Shown here piece by piece: positions 60,140-64,000 of a stretch of 64,000 nt of DNA. The notes beneath the pieces are model-generated. The model was given only the letters and a program-made list of their open reading frames with translations. It did no database searches and was not told the DNA's origin. The stretch comes from Paulownia fortunei. Its lineage: Eukaryota; Streptophyta; Magnoliopsida; Lamiales; Paulowniaceae. The translations under genes were made by a program, and so were the position numbers. The DNA is taken from NCBI GenBank assembly GCA_019321725.1, contig CM033120.1, forward strand, positions 1,922,001-1,986,000, given 5' to 3'. The stretch's first letter is position 1. Each line of letters begins with the position of its first letter.

Positions 60140-61456
60140 ATGGATCATGCGATTGGAGTTAAGGTCAATGGTGAAGCTCTATGCATAGCAGATAGTGCAA
60201 CAACATACACAATTCTCAAAGATAAAAAATATTTTTCCCATCTCATATTAGCTGAAGCTAATGTTAACACAATATCTGGTGTTACAAACCTTATTAAAGG
60301 TTGTGGAATAGCTAATATTTTATTACCTGGTGGCACAAAGTTTATAATTGACGAGTTATATTTTCTAGTAGATCAAAAAGAAATCTACTAAGTTTTAGAG
60401 ATATACTTTGTAATGGTTATCATATTAAGACAACAAATAAAAAATATGTTGAATATCAATATATTACGTTAATTGTCTCAGGAAAGATATATATATTGGA
60501 AAAGCTACCAGCATACTCTTCCGAATTATATTATATTTTTATAAATTCAATTGAATCATACACTGTGATGGATGAAGAGTCAATGAATTCAAAGAATTTT
60601 ATCACTTGGCATGACCGTTTGGGTCATCCAGGTTCGATAATGATGCAAAGATATATAGAAAATTCTCATAGACATCCGTTAAAGAACCAAAAGATACTTT
60701 TGTCTATAGATTTTTCATGTACTGTTTGTTTTCAAGGAAAAATGATTACAAGACCATCTCTAATGAAAGTTATTTTTTAATCTCCGGCATTTTTAGAACG
60801 AATTCAAGGAGACGTATGTGGGTTTATTATTCCATCATATTGACCATTTAAATATTTTATGGTATTAATAGATGTATCGACACATTGGTCACATGTTTGT
60901 TTATTATCCACTCGCAATGTTGCATTTGCTAGACTCCTGGCCCAATAATTTGATTATATGCACAATTTTTGAATTATACAATCAAGAAAATTCGTATGGA
61001 TAATGCTGGAGAATTTACATCCCAAGATTTTGATGATTATTGTATGTCAATTGGGATTACAGTTGAGCATTTTGTTGCTCATATACATACACAAAATGGG
61101 TTAGCAGAATCTTTTATTACAAGTTAAAATTGATTGCTAGACCCTTACTTATGAGAATAAAGCTACTCAATTCTGCTTGGGGACATGTCATATTGCATGC
61201 AACAACACTTATTCGCATAAGACCAACTGCATATTATAAGCATTCCCCATTACAACTTTTCACTGGTCAAGAACCAAGTATCTCCCATCTAAGAATTTTT
61301 GATTGTGCAGTTTATGTCTCAATTGTTGTACCACAATGCACTAAGATATGTCCTCAAAGAAAAGTGGGAATTTATATAGGATTTGAATCCCCATTAATTA
61401 TTAATTATCTTGAACCCTTGATAGGTGATATTTTCACCCTAAGATTTGACGATTGA
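60140..61456 (+). pseudogene. Copia protease and integrase remnant
   Basis: Protease is marked by CIADSATTYTILKDKKYF and NTISGVTNLIKG. The integrase zinc domain has WHDRLGHPGSIMMQRYIE and CTVCFQGK, keeping the H-H-C-C residues. The core is frameshifted around 60780-61130 (HWSHVCLLSTRN and AGEFTSQDF-like phrases), and its C-terminal part is readable at 61130-61456 (IRIRPTAYYKHSPLQLFTGQ, SHLRIFDCAVYVS). The catalytic residues can be traced but not in one frame. Confidence 0.82.
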
Positions 61457-61576
61457 TATTTTAATGAGGCAATTTTCCCAACATTAGGGGAAGAGAAACA
61501 ACAACTAAAAAAATAAAAAAATTTATGGAATGCATCATCATTATCTAATTTTGATCCTCGTACAAATCAATGTGAA

Positions 61577-63240
61577 TTGAAAATTCAAAAAATTATTCAC
61601 TTACAAAATATTACAAATCAATTATCTGATGCATTTATTGATATTAAAAAAGTGACAAAATCACATATACTAGTTGACAATGCTCCTATTCTTATTGATG
61701 TTCCAACAGGACAAATTACTAATAAACTAGCAAATGAGTCTAAGACACGCTATAATCATGGTAGACCCATCGGTTCCAAAGATAAAAATTCAAGAAAGAA
61801 AAATGAGCAAAATAAGCAATTTGGCACTTCTAAAGTTATTGGTACTACTCTTGAAGAGTCTATGCCAGAAACAGTTGACATAACTGAATAAATAACCTCA
61901 TAAGAGGTTCAGGTATCTGAAAATAATGATAATGAAGAGATCTCAATAAGTTATGTCATTTCGGGAAAAAGATGGAATCGAAATAAAATTATTATCGACA
62001 ATATATTTACATATGCAGTAGCTCTTGAAATTATAACAGAAAATGAGGATTATGAATTGAAGTCTGTTGATGAATGTCTACAAAGAAATGATTGGCCAAA
62101 ATGGAAAGACGTAATGCAGGTAGAGCTAAGTTCACTTGAAAAACGTCAAGCTTTTTTGACCTATTCTTTTGAGAAAAAGGAGATATCAACAATCTTATTT
62201 AACGATGTGTTTTTTATTAAGAAGTCAAAATCTGAATTTGCTATCGTTGTTGTTTATGTTGATGATTTAAATATCATTGGGACTCTTGAAAAGATTATAA
62301 AGACGGTAACATTGCTAAAAGATGAATTTGAAATGAAAATTTTAGAAAAAAAAAAAATTTCCTTGAGTTGTAGATCGAGTATTTAATTGGATGGATTTTT
62401 GTTCATTAATCAAATTATACTGAAAATGTGTTAAAATGTTTTAACATGGATAAATCTCATCCAGTGAGTTCTCCCATGGTTGTTCGATCCCTTGATATGA
62501 AAAAATATCATTTTTGTCCTCGAAATGATGATGAAGAACTCTTGGTCCTGAAGTACTGTGTATTAATGCTATTAGCATACTAACATATCTTGCAAATTGT
62601 ACAAAACCTGACATAACATTTTCTGTTAACTTACTAGCAAGGTATAGTTCTTCTCCAACTAGAAGATATTGGAATGGTGTTAAGCAGGTCCTTCGATATC
62701 TCAGGAGAACAACAAACATGAGTTTATTTTATTCAAAGTCGGAATTGATTGGATATGCTGATGTTGGATATTTATCTAATCCACACAAAGTGCGATCGCA
62801 AATAGGTTATTTGTTTACATAAGGTGGAACTGCTATTTCTTGGTACTCTACAAAGCAAACTCTTGCAGCAACTTCTTCAAATCATGCTGAAATCTTGGCA
62901 ATAATAAAGCAAGACGAGAATGCGTATGATTGAGATCTCTCGTTCAACATATCCAAGAAACTTGTGATATTTCATTTCGCAAAGAAAGTCCAACAGTGTT
63001 ATATGAGGATAATGCAGCATGCATAGCCCAAATTAAAGGAGGTTAAATTAAATGAGATAGAACTAAACACATTTTACCAAAGTTCTTTTTTACGTATGAA
63101 CTCCAAAAGAAAGAGGATATACATATCCATCAGATTCGCTCCGTTAATAACTTGGCAGATCCATTCACAAAGGCATTACCTACTGCATCATTTGAAAAAT
63201 TGAGATATGATATTGGAATACATCGATATAAAAATATTAT
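61577..63240 (+). pseudogene. Copia reverse transcriptase (internally deleted) and RNase H remnant
   Basis: The start of the RT region reads SVDECLQRNDWPKWKDVMQV up to LEKRQAF. It then jumps within a few codons to the stretch just before the active site: FIKKSKSEFAIVVVYVDDLN, containing YVDD near 62260. About 200 residues of the polymerase are therefore missing. RNase H follows in broken frames (GYADVGYLSNPHK, WYSTKQTLAATSSNHAEILA). The element cannot copy itself. Confidence 0.82.
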
Positions 63241-63461
63241 ATAAATGATGGGAACATATACGCACTATACTCTTTTCCTTGACCAAGGTTTTTATCACAT
63301 TGAGTTTTTCCTGGCAAGGTTTTTAATGAGCCAGTTTATAATGCGTATTTATACAAGAATGATATACTCTTTTTCCTTCACTAAGATTTTTTTCTACAGG
63401 GTTTTTTCTTAGTAAGGTTTTAACGAGGCATATTCTTTGTATATGGACATCCAAGGGGGAA

Positions 63462-63721
63462 TGTTGTGAATATATATCTAATCAAGTAGGAAAATGTCTT
63501 ATCAATATTAGATAAATGTCCAACTCATTTTTCAATTTATCATATCATTATATAGTGTAGTTATTCATCTTATATGCCTATAAATAGATGCAAATTTGTA
63601 ATGAAAATACATAAGTGAAAATAAGAAAAAGAAAATATTCTCTCTATTTTCTTTATTTTTCATTCCTTACTTTCTATATTCTTCACTTCAAAATTAGTAT
63701 TATTTCATTTATTTTACAACA
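63462..63721 (+). repeat. 3' LTR of the copia element
   Basis: 260 bp from TGTTGTGAATATATATC to TTTTACAACA, with the short inverted ends TGTTGT/ACAACA. A purine tract precedes it, and a TATA-like CCTATAAATAG lies near 63573. The likely target duplication ATAAA follows, but its partner is lost with the 5' end. Confidence 0.85.
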
Positions 63722-64000
63722 ATAAAACAAAACTTACAAAATGAATATTATGGGCTGGCGGTTTGGTTGAATCCCAAACCGCCGCCAAATTTATTGTGCG
63801 ATTCCTCTTTAATTTGAATTTTTGAACTATAATTTTTGTAGCAAATTCATAGCAAATTTTATGATTTAACTCTATCGCACTTTTTTCTTAGATTATTTCT
63901 TGAAAACAAAATATCAAACAATCACTTTCTATATCTACGACTTAATATTTCTCTATATCAAATAATTTTATGATACTCCTACTAATGATGGATGGACTGG
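63722..64000. other. Flank of the copia element, with a hairpin
   Basis: No gene. A 10-bp perfect inverted repeat (GGCGGTTTGG at 63757-63766 and its complement at 63774-63783, 7-base loop) lies in an otherwise AT-rich stretch. It resembles terminal or subterminal sequences of hAT elements, but no second end is in view. Confidence 0.5.

Larger units (their letters stand above)
58928..63461 (+). mobile_element. Decayed Ty1/copia element, 5'-truncated
   Basis: Gag, protease, integrase, a shortened reverse transcriptase and RNase H follow in copia order on the plus strand, then a purine tract (CCAAGGGGGAA) and a 3' LTR. The 5' LTR, leader and first gag codons are missing at the junction with the gypsy block. 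Stops and frameshifts occur in every domain. Confidence 0.88.

Overview
The window looks like nuclear DNA from a flowering plant, probably a eudicot. It is AT-rich, has an R2R3-MYB gene with the standard three-exon layout, two BAHD acyltransferase genes of the anthocyanin/phenolic-glucoside type, and many decayed Ty1/copia and Ty3/gypsy retrotransposons with nested hAT-like and MITE-like DNA elements. No rRNA, tRNA, CRISPR array or bacterial operon was recognised.

Layout. 1-4779: a decayed minus-strand copia element whose 3' LTR is cut by the window edge. 4780-8390: intergenic, with one MITE candidate. 8391-9681 (minus): an intact three-exon R2R3-MYB gene of the MYB41/49/74/102 type, with a TATA box at 9806-9813 and an unusual upstream block of (GT)11, (TC)18 and a G16 run. 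10050-19136: intergenic, with local duplications and small repeats. 19137-20525 (plus): an intact single-exon clade I BAHD acyltransferase of 462 aa. 21829-23300: a copia remnant. 23165-26160: a segment copied again at 37433-38520, holding an extra foldback element. 27647-29012 (plus): a second BAHD gene, broken by two apparent single-base losses near codon 70.

30342-37117 is a nest. A small hAT-like element with 8-bp target duplications contains a 5.9-kb gypsy element (30993-36892) with matching 5-bp target duplications. The gypsy element has an inverted middle: its outer ends read as a plus-strand element, while PBS, gag start, chromodomain and PPT read on the minus strand. 38690-39235 is a copia gag remnant. 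40568-58927 is a large inverted duplication of a gypsy pol end, its LTR and flanking repeats around a 3.9-kb unrelated spacer. In the right copy the outer 3.9 kb has been flipped, so direct and inverted repeats are mixed. 58928-63721 is a plus-strand copia element lacking its 5' end and most of its reverse transcriptase, but with a well-defined 3' LTR.

Only two genes appear fully functional by sequence: the MYB regulator and the first BAHD enzyme. The BAHD enzymes would act in the cytosol, adding acyl groups (probably malonyl or hydroxycinnamoyl) to flavonoid or other phenolic glycosides. The MYB belongs to a subgroup known for stress and cell-wall lipid control, and nothing in the sequence ties it to the BAHD genes. 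The most notable findings are the self-inverted gypsy element and the flipped inverted duplication.
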